Assembly: GCA_037178675.1 (NCBI GenBank) | Contig: JAYMGJ010000373.1 | Coordinates: 62,001-126,000 of the forward strand | Source of the DNA: Scleroderma bovista | Lineage: Eukaryota; Basidiomycota; Agaricomycetes; Boletales; Sclerodermataceae | Length of the DNA: 64,000 bases | Reading direction: 5' to 3' | Shown here: piece by piece, positions 55,001 through 64,000 of the stretch | Numbering within the stretch: the stretch's first letter is position 1 | Layout: each line of letters starts with the position of its first letter | Notes under the pieces: model-generated | The model's input: only the letters and a program-made list of their open reading frames with translations | Database searches by the model: none | Told to the model about the DNA's origin: nothing | Program-made: the position numbers and the translations under genes

Positions 55001-55865
55001 CCCAAGTTTCCTGAGATTCGTTTTCTCATAATAACTTAGCAAAGCGTGTCTCCAAAAGTGACTTGCACTCTGGAGGACACCTAGTTAAATTAACTTTGCC
55101 GGTTACCCAATCTATATCGGGGTTGTGCTTCTGAAGCCAGGTGTGGCCAAGGATAAGCGGCACTTTTCCAAGGCATGTGACGGCACACCACAGCTTTTCA
55201 GCATGTTTCCCAATACCGACTGTCAACAATACATAATGCGTGATATCGCCCTCCTGATTCCTAGTGCCATCTACGTTAAGCACAGGGACGGGCTTTACCA
55301 GCTTAGATAACTGAAGTCGTCGATCAAGAGCCCAGCTCTTGTCAACAAAACAACCAGTAGCGCCACTATCTAGCAGAGCATCTACCTTTATAGTATTAAG
55401 TGGTCCGCGGATGCAGACTGGTACCGTCACTTCACATTCCATTGTGAAGGACCTTCGTAAGTCCATAGAAACTTCTAAGTTGCCGGCGGGACTTTCCGGT
55501 TCCTTAGATGCCAAAGAAGGAGAAGAAATATTTTTATTCGATCGGGAATTAAGCACGCTCGATTTTACTTCCGGCGCCGAGCCCTTTGCAGGGACCCCCT
55601 TAGAAGGTACAGTACAGTCCGAATCACAGTCCATAGTATCGATCGACAAAACAGAAAAGCGAGAAGGAGAAACCGAGACGGGAGAAACTACAGAAGACAC
55701 TTTTTTGTGGGTTTTCGCTATTTTTGTACGTAGCAAAGCAATGCGGTATTTAAATATTTCCTGCACTGCAGGAGTAGTAGCACGAGAAAGTCTATAGTCC
55801 AGAATACGTACAGCTGTGTCCAAAGAAGACTCGAGAGCGAGGATGCCCAATTTATCCTCACTCAC
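52092..55865 (-). pseudogene. Y2 pol (protease, RT, RNase H, integrase, chromodomain)
   Basis: One reading frame of about 1258 codons broken by a single TGA at 55026-55028, between LLETRFAKLL and the RT region. Protease DALLDSGATGCF lies near 55375. RT (52092-55001 frame) has VVYIDDLMIFTD (near 54355), and RNase H has ETNASEFAVGG. The integrase zinc-binding domain is HKGVKATYNVLRKHY...CQKCQQSK and its core is DVTMDFTEM and FHPQTDGQTERLN. The C-terminal chromodomain is YLVHWKGYKEHERTWEP. The RNase H motif has Asn where E1/E2 have Asp (ETD to ETN), a possible second lesion. Pol is entered by -1 frameshifting; the frame has no ATG at its start, only GTG. Otherwise of typical length and order. 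Confidence 0.92.
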
Positions 55866-56863
55866 TAATCTTTTAAATCTTTGAAAAATGCCCGCATTTC
55901 TGCAAACATCATTCCTCTGACAGCATTTAGCCGGTCATCCTCCGGCTGGGCTTGCGTTGCCCGTGCTTGTGGTTGCCCACGACGAGGGCGGTGCGGCTTT
56001 GTGCACTCACGTGCGATGTGGCCAAACAGTTGGCAATTGTAGCATTGGGGCCCTTTACCCCTTTGCTGGTTTGTCTCAGCGGCACCTATATCCATAGGGA
56101 CACCACTCCCAGATGCGGCTGAAGACGAATAGTTTTGGCCCTGGTAGTATCGGGCTGAGCCTTGCCCTTGGAGGTTGATGAGAAAGAGTTCCTGGGCTCT
56201 TCCCATCGCACGAGCAGAGTTTGCGAGTCGTTCGTAGGTATCTCAACGCATTCCCTGTATGTAAATTTGCTCCAAGAGTTTCCTCTGGAGCGCGCGTTCG
56301 AGCAGGTCACGGGCGTAATCGTCCACACAGCCCCCTTGGTTCTTGAGCGCCTCGAACTGCGCTAAGAAGTCATCTATTCTCTGCCTCGGGCCCTGCCTAA
56401 GGCGGAGAAGCTGGGCACGTGCCCACTCGGCATTGTTTCCAGGGAGAAAGAACCTCTCTATCTCCTCCGCGAAGTCATCCCAAGCAGGCCATGCTGGCGG
56501 GGGCGGGAGTTGTCCGGCCGGGACGGGTGGGGCGTTGGCGAGGGCCTGTGCTGCCGCCATGCAGCTGTCCAGACGTACTTGAGCCCACCGACCAGCCTTT
56601 GGGCCAGTGAGCTGGGAAAGAACTGCGGCGGTGACCTGGGCGTCATTTGCCCCCTCCATCGAGATCTGTATCCAGATCTTGATCTTGGACCACCACTCGT
56701 GGAACTTCTGAGGGGAGCCATCATAACTCCCGGGATCCGCGACCACCTTCTTGCGCGACGGCGGTGCAGGGTGAGGCTGTGCAGCCGCAAGGGCCGCGAT
56801 ATGTGCCTGTAGGTCGATTTGCCCCTGGACAAGCTGTCCGAGGAGCTGGTTAAGGTCTGCCAT
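55865..56863 (-). pseudogene. Y2 gag with one nonsense codon
   Basis: From ATG 56863 (MADLNQLLGQLVQGQ) the frame runs to the natural end FFKDLKD at TAG 55865-55867. It is interrupted once at 56243-56245 (TGA after QGMR, explicable as CGA to TGA). Capsid motifs GSYDGSPQKFHEWWSKIKIW and RQRIDDFLAQFEALK and the zinc knuckle CYNCQLFGHIAREC are intact. Compared with Y1 gag it has a longer Pro-rich insertion (PPVPAGQLPPPPAWP). Confidence 0.88.
55871..55877 (-). promoter_or_regulatory. -1 frameshift heptamer of Y2 (T TTA AAA)
   Basis: Gag codons GAT TTA AAA GAT TAG; the -1 frame AGA TTA GTG AGT GAG continues into protease. Confidence 0.7.
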
Positions 56864-57676
56864 GACGACCTAGTAGGGGTGGAGACGGGAATAGGGGGTA
56901 GGTCTTTGTTTAACCGGTCGAAGGCGGGAGGACCGGAACGTGCGGTGGCGAGCGAGCGGGAGGTCTGGCAGGGGCGGGACAGGAAGGGAACGGTGGAAGC
57001 TGAGGAGGACTTGGATTTCGAAGTCGCTGACAAGGCGACTGTAGGCGGCAACGGCGTTGGTGAACTGAAACTCTTCTTCGATCGCCGACTCCCTTTCTTG
57101 TACTTTGACAAGGGTGTCAGGGCGGGGACCGTAAATGATCGCCAAGCGCTCCTGTTGCGCTTCGACGAGGTGACAAGGGAACTGGTAAGGTATGGTGACT
57201 AACGTAAGGGGTGACGTAGGAGTAAGGTTACTTGGGACTAGATCCCCACAGGTGTTCCACTAAACTAAGCGTAAGACTTTGTTCGCCTGTCGCGCTCGCC
57301 GGGTCAGGGCAGTGGCACAGCTATGCAAAGAACAAACGGCTAGTGGCTGCAGATCACGGTTCTACCTCTGCACGGACGCAGGAACTACTGAGTACATATG
57401 TCTCAATCGCCTTGAGGCTGCGAACCTCTTTTGAACGGGCGCCGACCTTCAGACACCAGGCACGACCCTGGGCTGGTGTACAGTACGTAAAGGATGCGGT
57501 GCTAAAAACTCCCAATGCCGAAGCACTACGGGAACGGCACTAAAGGCTGGCCGTGAACGAAACGGAAGGTGTGAAGATGAAGCTCCTTAACCCTGGAGTC
57601 CGGGTATAGTTTCCCTTTACTAGGCTGGGGAACAGCGCGTGGAAGAACAAGTAGATGGTTTAGATTCGAGCTCAGG
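56864..57676 (-). other. Y2 untranslated leader
   Basis: About 800 bp between primer site and gag start with no conserved frame. The part 57230-57545 resembles the Y1 leader at 58200-58500, with shared words CAGGTGTTCCA, CCTGTCGCGCTCGCCGGGTC and CAGACACCAGGCACGACCCT, so it is a shared leader, perhaps with packaging signals. Confidence 0.6.
57664..57674 (-). promoter_or_regulatory. Self-priming site of Y2
   Basis: TGAGCTCGAAT, two bases inside the 5' LTR on the minus strand, is complementary over 11 nt to ATTCGAGCTCA at 57778-57768 in the LTR. Confidence 0.7.
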
Positions 57677-57767
57677 TGAGACGACCCTAGGCAAAACACC
57701 AAGGATCCGACCACACGCTAAGACTCTGAGAGGATAGGATGCGAGTATCTAGAGCAAAGACCCAAGA

Positions 57768-57815
57768 TGAGCTCGAATGGGGAGCCTCTGGGTGCTGGAT
57801 TGCACGGTATATATA
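57768..57815 (-). promoter_or_regulatory. Y2 LTR core promoter and predicted RNA 5' end
   Basis: TATATATA at 57808-57815 lies 30-37 nt upstream of A57778, the first base of the self-primer. In the 3' LTR the equivalent primer has a CpG to TpG change (TGAGCTTGAAT). Confidence 0.65.
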
Positions 57816-58046
57816 CTACTATACACGAGGGCTATGCAAGGCTATCCATGAGGCTACGTGCAGGCAGAAGGCTATGTAATGACATCACTGTGGAGCTAAG
57901 GCTGTGCATAATGATGTCAAGGGTGGCAGCATGTACAGCATGAGGTACAGGTCTAGACTAGGTAGATAAGATAGAGGCTGTACACTAAGATAAGATAAAC
58001 ACTATCTAATTGCAGATTAGATAAGATAAAAAGTTGGTCCGTAACA

Positions 58047-58658
58047 TCAACCCTTTTGAAGTCTGCTTCTCTGGCAGCTTCTTGAGCAGGTGTAAGAGGA
58101 AGGGGGTAACGGGTATCGTAGGTGACTGTCAGGCGACCTGCCTGACTAAAGGAGTACTCGTAGGGAGGTATGGTGACTAGGTAGCGGGGTAACGTAGGAG
58201 TAGCGATATATTGGGACTAGATCCCCACAGGTGTTCCAATGAACTAAGCATAAGCTTCTGTTCGCCTGTCGCGCTCGCCGGGTCAGGGCAGTGGCACAGC
58301 TATGCAGAAACAAACGGCCACTGGCTGCAGATCACGGGTCTACCTCTGCACGGACGCAGGAACTACGGGGTAAATATGGCTCAATCTCCTTGCGGGTACG
58401 AACCGCGCTTGAATGGAAGCCGCCCTACAGACACCAGGCACGACCCTGGGCTGGTGTATGATACGTAAACGACTAGGTACTAGAAACTCCCAAACCCAAG
58501 TGGGCTACAGGGAACGGCACTAAAGGCTGGCTGTGTGTGAACATGAAAGGTGTGAAACAAAGCTCCTTAACCCTGGAGTCCGGGTATAGTTTCCCTTTTA
58601 TAAGGCTGGGGAACAGTGCGTGGTAGACGACTAGTATATGGGTAGATTCGAGCTCTAG
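58047..58658 (-). other. Y1 leader, right part
   Basis: Continuation of Y1 after the Y2 insertion. Noncoding, similar to the Y2 leader. It ends at the primer site next to the 5' LTR of Y1. Confidence 0.7.
58646..58656 (-). promoter_or_regulatory. Self-priming site of Y1
   Basis: AGAGCTCGAAT, again two bases from the LTR, pairs with ATTCGAGCTCT at 58760-58750. Relative to Y2 the terminal pair has changed on both sides (T:A to A:T), a compensatory change. A TATATATA at 58791-58798 lies 31 nt upstream of A58760. Confidence 0.7.
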
Positions 58659-59040
58659 TGAGACAACCCTAAGGGCAAAACCCAAAGAACTACCACACAA
58701 CGAACTCTGAGAGGAAAGGATGCAAGCGTCTTAGAGCAAAGACCCAAAGAGAGCTCGAATGGAGAGCCTCTGGGTGCTGGATTGCAGCAGTATATATACT
58801 ACACTACACGTGTCCTGTGCGAGGCTATCCATGAGGCTGTATGCTGTACGAGGCAGTGAGCACAGCTGCCATCCTGTGATAAGGCTATGCTAATGACATC
58901 AAGGGATACAACATGTACAGCATGAGGCTGTAGTCTAGACAGACCTACAGATAAGATGCACTAGATAAGGTACTACGGTACGATAAGATAAGATGTCATC
59001 TAATTGTAGATTAGATAAGATAAAAAGTTAGACCGTTACA
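58659..59040 (-). mobile_element. 5' LTR of Y1
   Basis: 382 bp, TGAGACAACC...GACCGTTACA on the plus strand, diverged from the Y2 LTRs but collinear with them. Its outer edge abuts X3 integrase sequence at 59041. Confidence 0.9.
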
Positions 59041-59716
59041 CTACCACCGGAGTCTCCCCATTCTTCGCTAACAAGGGGTATCACCCTAACATCTCCGTCT
59101 ACCCAGAACACGATATGACCTCCACACGGGCTCATGACTATGCAGTTGACCTTGAGTCGCTGCACCAATACCTTTGTGAAGAAATGGCTAACGCCAAGCT
59201 CTGCTACCAAGGTCCAGCTGATGCCAAACATACTCCAGCACTGGACTTCAAAGTAGGCAATCAAGTATACGTGAAAGCCAATACTTCCAGTCAACATGAC
59301 CATCCAAAAAGCTATCAGAGAAGACCCTGGGGCCCTACACTATCATCGCGCAAGTAGGCTCCCTCTCTTTTATGCTCCGTCCTTCAGATTCCATGCATGC
59401 AGTTCACCCCATCTTCCATGTCTCCCAACTCAAACCGGCCATACCCAACACCATACCAGACTGGATACAACCTCCTCCTCCACCAGTTGAAGTTGATGGT
59501 GAACTGGAGTTTGAGATTGCTGAGATCCTTGACTCCAAGGTTGACCATCAATGCAAATTGTGCAAACTGTTGTACTTGGTGCATTGGTCCAGTTACGAGG
59601 GGACTGATGAAGAAACATCTTGGCTACTCACCACTGAACTAGGCAATGCTATGGAACTATTAGAAGATTATCATGTCCAGTACCCAGACAAACCTGGACC
59701 ACTCACATCCATGTAG
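59041..59716 (+). pseudogene. X3 integrase C-terminus and chromodomain
   Basis: Plus-strand continuation of X3: TGVSPFFANKGYHPNISVYP, the AHDYAVDLESLHQYL helix, LDFKVGNQVYVKAN, then VFHVSQLKPAIPNTIP-like residues and the chromodomain (VHWSSYEGTDEETSW). It stops at 59714-59716. A frame change near 59285-59370 splits it. Compared with E2, most CpG sites are TpG or CpA. The integrase N-terminal half is missing between 34243 and 59041. Confidence 0.85.
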
Positions 59717-59870
59717 TATTACTCTTGCCTCCATTTCCTTTATCTGTTTCTCCTATCTGTTTCACTCTGTCTGTGTAATATCACTCACTCTCAAAACCAG
59801 TCCACTTTCCTCTATAAACAAAAAGTAAAACTAATTTACATTTCTATTTACAAGCGCTGGACCAGACTAG

Positions 59871-61237
59871 CTACTCCAGTGCAGGACCTTCTTGCTCCTC
59901 CAGGACCTTCTTGTTGGTATTGAGTGTTTGTGCACTTTTGTTGTGCTTATGGACGCCATTTTGGGTGATTACTTCAGCTCCTTCCTTTATTAGTTGATCA
60001 CATGATTTGTGGCTTGTGTTTTCCTATGTTTCTCTTTGTTTGCTTTGTTTGTATAGTTGAAATTTTCGTGCCCAGAGTCTCTTCTCTTCAGTCTCTGACA
60101 CTGGGCACTAGGTCTGTATCCTGTAGCTATCCTCTGAATTTAGTCTCTGACACTGGGCACTAGTGTCCTCCTTTGTGGTTTATCTGAACACTTCTGGAGT
60201 TCCTCCAGCTCCTGGTCAATCTCTTCTGGATCGACCTCCTCCTCACTCTCTTCCTCTGGTGTGACAAACTCCAATGTAAAAAACCAGCATTCCTCAAAGA
60301 ACATCTCAAGGCCAGCACTCAGGCAATCATTGGACCGCAACACAGACCGCGTGGAGTCTGCGATCCAGGCCATCTGTCTGGTCATTGCCTCCACTGTGGT
60401 GGTCAACCTGTCCATCCGTTCCAGGAAAGGTCCAGTGTTGAAACTGGACCTCGACCCAGATGGACCTGCCACCTCCGCGATCTTGTCATCGTTGTTGATG
60501 ACCTTTGCCGTCTTCTTCTTGTGCTTCTCGCTGCCTCACGGTGATGTCGCTACCTCCTTCTCCTTCTCCTTCTCCTTCGCCTTACCCTTGCCTTTGTCCA
60601 CTACCAGACCGGGACCCCCCACCTCTGGCCACTTGCACTTCTCCTTGAGGCTGGCACACTTCATGCATGCCCACTGTTTTGGCTTCTCCAGGTCATGCCT
60701 GCACACTGCGCAATGCACGCATCTACAAAAGAAGTCAGCAAAACAAAAAGCAGAAATAGAATAAAATGAAACTTACTGGACATCTCCTACCAGACTTGCC
60801 TCCAGTTCCTCCCTTGCTCTCTTCTTCAACACCTCCTGCACCATTGCCTTTTGCTTGATGGCTACCTCCACCACCCTCTGCTTGGCAGCCACCTCCACCA
60901 CCTTCCTCTGCTTTGACTCCGCCCGTGCCTGTGACTCCACCCTCTCCTTCTCCGCCTGCTCACGCACCTTGCTCTCCACCTCCTCCCTTGCCTTTCGCTC
61001 TACCTCTGCCTTTGCACGCTCTGCCTCCTTGCATGCTCTCTTCTCTTCCACCTCCTGGCACTGCCTCTCCTCTCTCCTCACCTGCTTGTGATGACGATGC
61101 TCCTTCACCGTAGTGTCGAGAATGCTTGACTCGTCCTCGCTACTGGATATCAACTCCAGTGTTGGAGCTTTCATCCAGTCCTTGGACTCGGTGGTAGCTG
61201 GAGCGCTGGGGCTGGTGGACTTAGTGGGTACAGACAT
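59871..61237 (-). pseudogene. X3 opposite-strand gene (coiled coil plus Cys cluster)
   Basis: Homologue of the E2 gene at 38503-39591, again antisense to pol. Exon 1 is 61237-60777, exactly 461 nt as in E2 (MSVPTKSTSPSAPAT, charged coiled coil). The intron 60776-60723 is 54 bp with a good GTAAGT donor and TTTGTAG acceptor. Exon 2 begins with CVHCAVC and CMKCASLKEKC and a KEKEKEKE tract in frame. A TGA near 60537 interrupts it; then come SGSRSSFNTGPFLERMDRL and the acidic VDPEEIDQELEEL. A solo copia LTR (59912-60190) splits the last exon. The original stop is at 59871-59873, 154 bp from the pol stop. TATA at 61283-61290. Confidence 0.6.
59912..60190 (+). mobile_element. Solo copia C1 LTR in the X3 opposite-strand gene
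   Basis: 279 bp, TGTTGGTATTGAG...TATCTGAACA, with TSD CTTCT at 59907-59911 and 60191-60195. Confidence 0.95.
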
Positions 61238-61373
61238 GTTTGAGATGGCAGGAAGTTGGGGGTAAGAGCAAAACCAGTCTGATCTTTATAGATCCAAATT
61301 TCATACTCAGATGTTCACTCTGGACTCTGCATTGTCTTAGGCGACCACACGTCAGCCTCATTGGGGCCTCATG

Positions 61374-61684
61374 ATTACGTTGTTTACTTGTCACCATATG
61401 TACTTAACCCTAGCTTCTACTTAGTATAAGTACCCTCTAGTTTACCTTGTACACCTCAGTCTGAAATCATCTAAGTTACTACTCCTGATCCTTGTCTGTC
61501 TCTGTTTCTTCTTTGTCTGACCGGAACCTACACAAGGGATCAATGCTCGTCGTCCTTGTCGTTGAATCCAATTGGTCACAACTCCAGCCTGGGCTAACCT
61601 CTGCCCAAATCCCTAACCTCCCCTCTCATCTGCTTTTGTCCGGACTCAACTGGACCCCCTACCAGAGTAGAACTGGACTTGACA
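61374..61684 (+). mobile_element. Truncated 3' LTR of X3
   Basis: Matches the inverse of the E2 LTR from TTGTTTACTTGTCACC to the end GGACTTGACA. It includes the TATA box (TATAAGTA near 61425) and the AGTCTGAAATCATC primer segment. The polypurine tract and the first roughly 300 bp of the LTR are deleted: GGGGCCTCATG is joined directly to the LTR middle. Confidence 0.8.
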
Positions 61685-64000
61685 AACTCCTATTTCAATG
61701 ACTATCCAGTTACAGATCATCCACTGCAGCCCCACATTGAGATAAGTGGCCATTTACTGACAGTTCATGCACTGACAAACTTGTAGGCACTTCAGCAGCA
61801 TTATATGTAAACTATGAACATGTCGACAATGTTTTATACATTCAATCATCCATCAGTGTTCTTGACCTACAATCCATCTAATTATCACATGTTTTCTTGG
61901 GGGCAATGTAACCGCTATATTGGCCCATCACCTATTGGCAATTTGCAGTGTGACTGTAAATGGATCCCATGCACGTGATGGTGAGTACATTTCACTATAT
62001 AATCTTTTTGAACTCTGTTTATTCACCTTTTTCTCTTCCTTTACCATCTACCCTTACATTCTGTGTTCATCACATGAAGGTGTTCTACATACCATCCAAT
62101 TTATTATTACCTTCGATCTTAGGAGTACTGCAATTTTAAATTAATTGATTCCCTCATGGAATGATTGGACAATACCTACTGCTTTTGCAATGTAGATTTG
62201 GATAGATACATAGGTTCAAGTTGCTTTTTAAGACAGGTGCCAGTGAGCAAGTCCTCTACCCCATACCTCAATGGCTGCCTATGATACTGACCTGTTCATT
62301 GGTTGGCAAGCAAATTATGCTGACCTTCATCCAGTTGCGTTCAATGCAATTGAAGATGCCCTCAGGGCTGAGCTCAGTCTTCATACATAGCATATACAAT
62401 CAGTTTGCAATCAACATTAATTACCATCTCTACAGCTCAGTTGCAGGAAGTTGGTCCTGCAATAAGACCACCGACTCCTCCTGATGATCAGATGCCCATA
62501 TCGCAAGAAATCAAACACAAGTAGATGCCACAGGATACAATCCTCAAGCCACAAGATATTTTTATCCCTTGGAATACTGATCTTGAAGCCATGATTGATG
62601 AGGCAGCTTCAATGCAAATGGTGATGAATATTGGCTCAGCAAGTACACTAATCATCATCTATATATTGCTAACACTAATATTTACTCTAGGAGGATTCAT
62701 GCAGACCATCAACCAGTGCCCCGGATGGAAGATAATCTTCCTGGATGTTTTCCACAAATATTGCTCATGGATTGCCACTGTTTCAGCAACTTCACCGCTG
62801 TTGTTCCAGGATCTGTTTATGGAAGCCTTGGAAAGGCACTTGGTACACCAGGGCTTTACTTTAGAAAACTGTAAGTTGTTTTATTTTTTTTAATTGAGTG
62901 CATCATTTGCTACATCCTATCTAGAGCGAGTCATTTTGCCAAACAAGTCTATCAGTTGGTCACACTCCCACAACAATGAGTTTGTGGATGCCTTCAAGGC
63001 TGTGGTGCATCTTTTTTTCTTTCCTAATAGACATCACATGTAGATTTTCTTATTGAAAAAACAGATATCAGGAGTGCCCAAATTCTTCAATAATCACTGT
63101 TTCATTTGTAGCACAGAGCTACTAAGTGATATCCCATTGGAAAACCACATGGTGCTCCTTACTAATTCCACTTGCCCCTTCCCCCTAATGTTGTGCAATA
63201 TGTCCAGATGGGCACAGAGTGGGATCCATATCTTGCATTCCCCATATTCCACCTCTTTGAGGCTGATCAAAATGGCTTAGAGGTAAATTACTATGATTCT
63301 GATTTTCCATGTTTGCTCATGCAGACTTCAGGTAAAATGGTTTGATAAACCATTCGTTAAAGTGTATGTTTGTGCAGCCACCAACCCACATTCAAATGGC
63401 TGGTTCAGTGTCATCATGTATTCTCAAAGAGGAGACAGCACTGGCTTCTGGTGGGGTGTTTCACAGCCCAATGTGGACTTTGCTGCATGGATCCTGTCTT
63501 GGGTAAGTATCTATTTCATTAATTGCTTCCTTAATTGTACTAGTACTGAATACTCATCAGTTCATTGTCAACCTCACTGCAGATATCTTAAGCAATCATA
63601 CATGGAACAAACACAGTGTCACATCAGCCCAGTATGTACAACCCTATGTACAACCCACAGTCTGGTAAAGTGCTTTCTCAATGCCATGGTGGGATTGAGC
63701 CATGCACATATTTTGATTGATGATCAGGTTCTGGCCCAATGTGGTATACTGCAGTTGTTGAATCCTTGAATGTTGCATTGCACAGTTGTCATTTCATGGC
63801 TTTAAATTTGCATCAATATATCAGTTTGTTTTGTAGGCATAGAGCTGACATGGGGACTTGTACAAAGGAATACCTTTTATCCACCCCCTCAAGAACAAGA
63901 CAGGAATGATTAGCTTGAATCAGAGTCTCAGATAAGTCCTGTCTTGATACTTCTTTTTAGATTATTGATAATGTACCATCAGTCACAATTTAATACCCTC
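61685..64000 (+). other. Unassigned region, possible multi-exon gene
   Basis: Short open segments are bounded by plausible basidiomycete splice signals. Examples are a donor GTAAGTTG at 62871 with an acceptor CTATCTAG near 62922, and a donor GTAAGTAT at 63502 with an acceptor CACTGCAG near 63582. Between them, frames such as 63293-63501 give globular-looking sequence (WFDKPFVKVYVCAA, GWFSVIMYSQRGDSTGFWWG). I do not recognise the family, cannot choose the frame of every exon, and the region runs off the window. It could be a host gene or a gene of another transposon. Confidence 0.3.

Larger units (their letters stand above)
51714..58046 (-). mobile_element. Complete chromovirus Y2 nested in Y1
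   Basis: LTRs at 51714-52080 (3', 367 bp) and 57677-58046 (5', 370 bp), TGAGACGACC...CCGTAACA on the plus strand. TSD TCAAC lies at 51709-51713 and 58047-58051. The polypurine tract is at 52081-52095. Gag and pol are full length apart from two nonsense codons. LTR differences are mixed (CpG transitions, other changes and a 3-bp indel), unlike the CpG-only pattern of E1 and E2. Confidence 0.95.

Overview
This window reads as a gene-poor, transposon-dense stretch of a fungal nuclear genome, most likely an Agaricomycete (Basidiomycota). The signs are 53-55 bp GT-AG introns, chromodomain Ty3/gypsy elements, Ty1/copia elements, and CpG-directed decay of old copies. I found no rRNA, no CRISPR and no bacterial genes. 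Almost everything that can be identified belongs to LTR retrotransposons inserted into one another. Target-site duplications (TSDs) let much of the insertion order be read.

Layout. 1-2415: remnant of a gypsy integrase (family Y) followed by a long gypsy LTR. 2416-7412: no confident gene, but a large fold-back made of 17-bp minisatellite arrays (about 3040-5040). 7413-7982: two copia LTRs head to head. 7983-9857: mostly unassigned, with a microsatellite, a diverged tandem duplication and a dispersed repeat. 9858-15104: a composite in which an intact copia element (C1-A, minus strand) is joined to a tiny non-autonomous element whose LTR carries a complete 72-nt tRNA-like gene. 15105-29033: a decayed second copia family (C2, plus strand), split by a defective C1 copy (C1-C, 18931-23106) and an apparently intact C1 copy (C1-B, 23700-28692) with identical LTRs and TSD CCACT. 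29947-31640: family Y gag fragment and LTR remnant. 31853-61684: a nest. An old family X chromovirus (X3, plus strand) holds a family Y element (Y1, minus). Y1 holds E1 (34282-49811, TSD CCGCA), and E1 holds E2 (37712-45582). Y1 also holds Y2 (51714-58046, TSD TCAAC). X3 additionally carries two solo copia LTRs. 61685-64000: a possible spliced gene I cannot name.

Biology. The four chromoviruses whose 5' ends survive (E1, E2, Y1, Y2) each have, 2 nt inside the 5' LTR, a 10-11 nt primer site. It is complementary to a segment of their own LTR lying about 26-31 nt downstream of a TATA box, which is the layout of Tf1-type self-priming. Both chromovirus groups have a canonical -1 frameshift heptamer at the end of gag. 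Copia C1 and the tRNA-bearing mini-element instead share a primer site matching the anticodon arm of initiator tRNA-Met.

The most unusual signal is a spliced gene on the opposite strand to pol, between the chromodomain and the 3' LTR, in all three X-type chromoviruses. It has its own TATA box and encodes a charged coiled-coil followed by a C-x2-C-x6-C zinc-binding-like cluster. LTR pairs of E1 and E2 differ only at CpG sites, and most nonsense codons I traced are CGA to TGA, which points to cytosine methylation and deamination.
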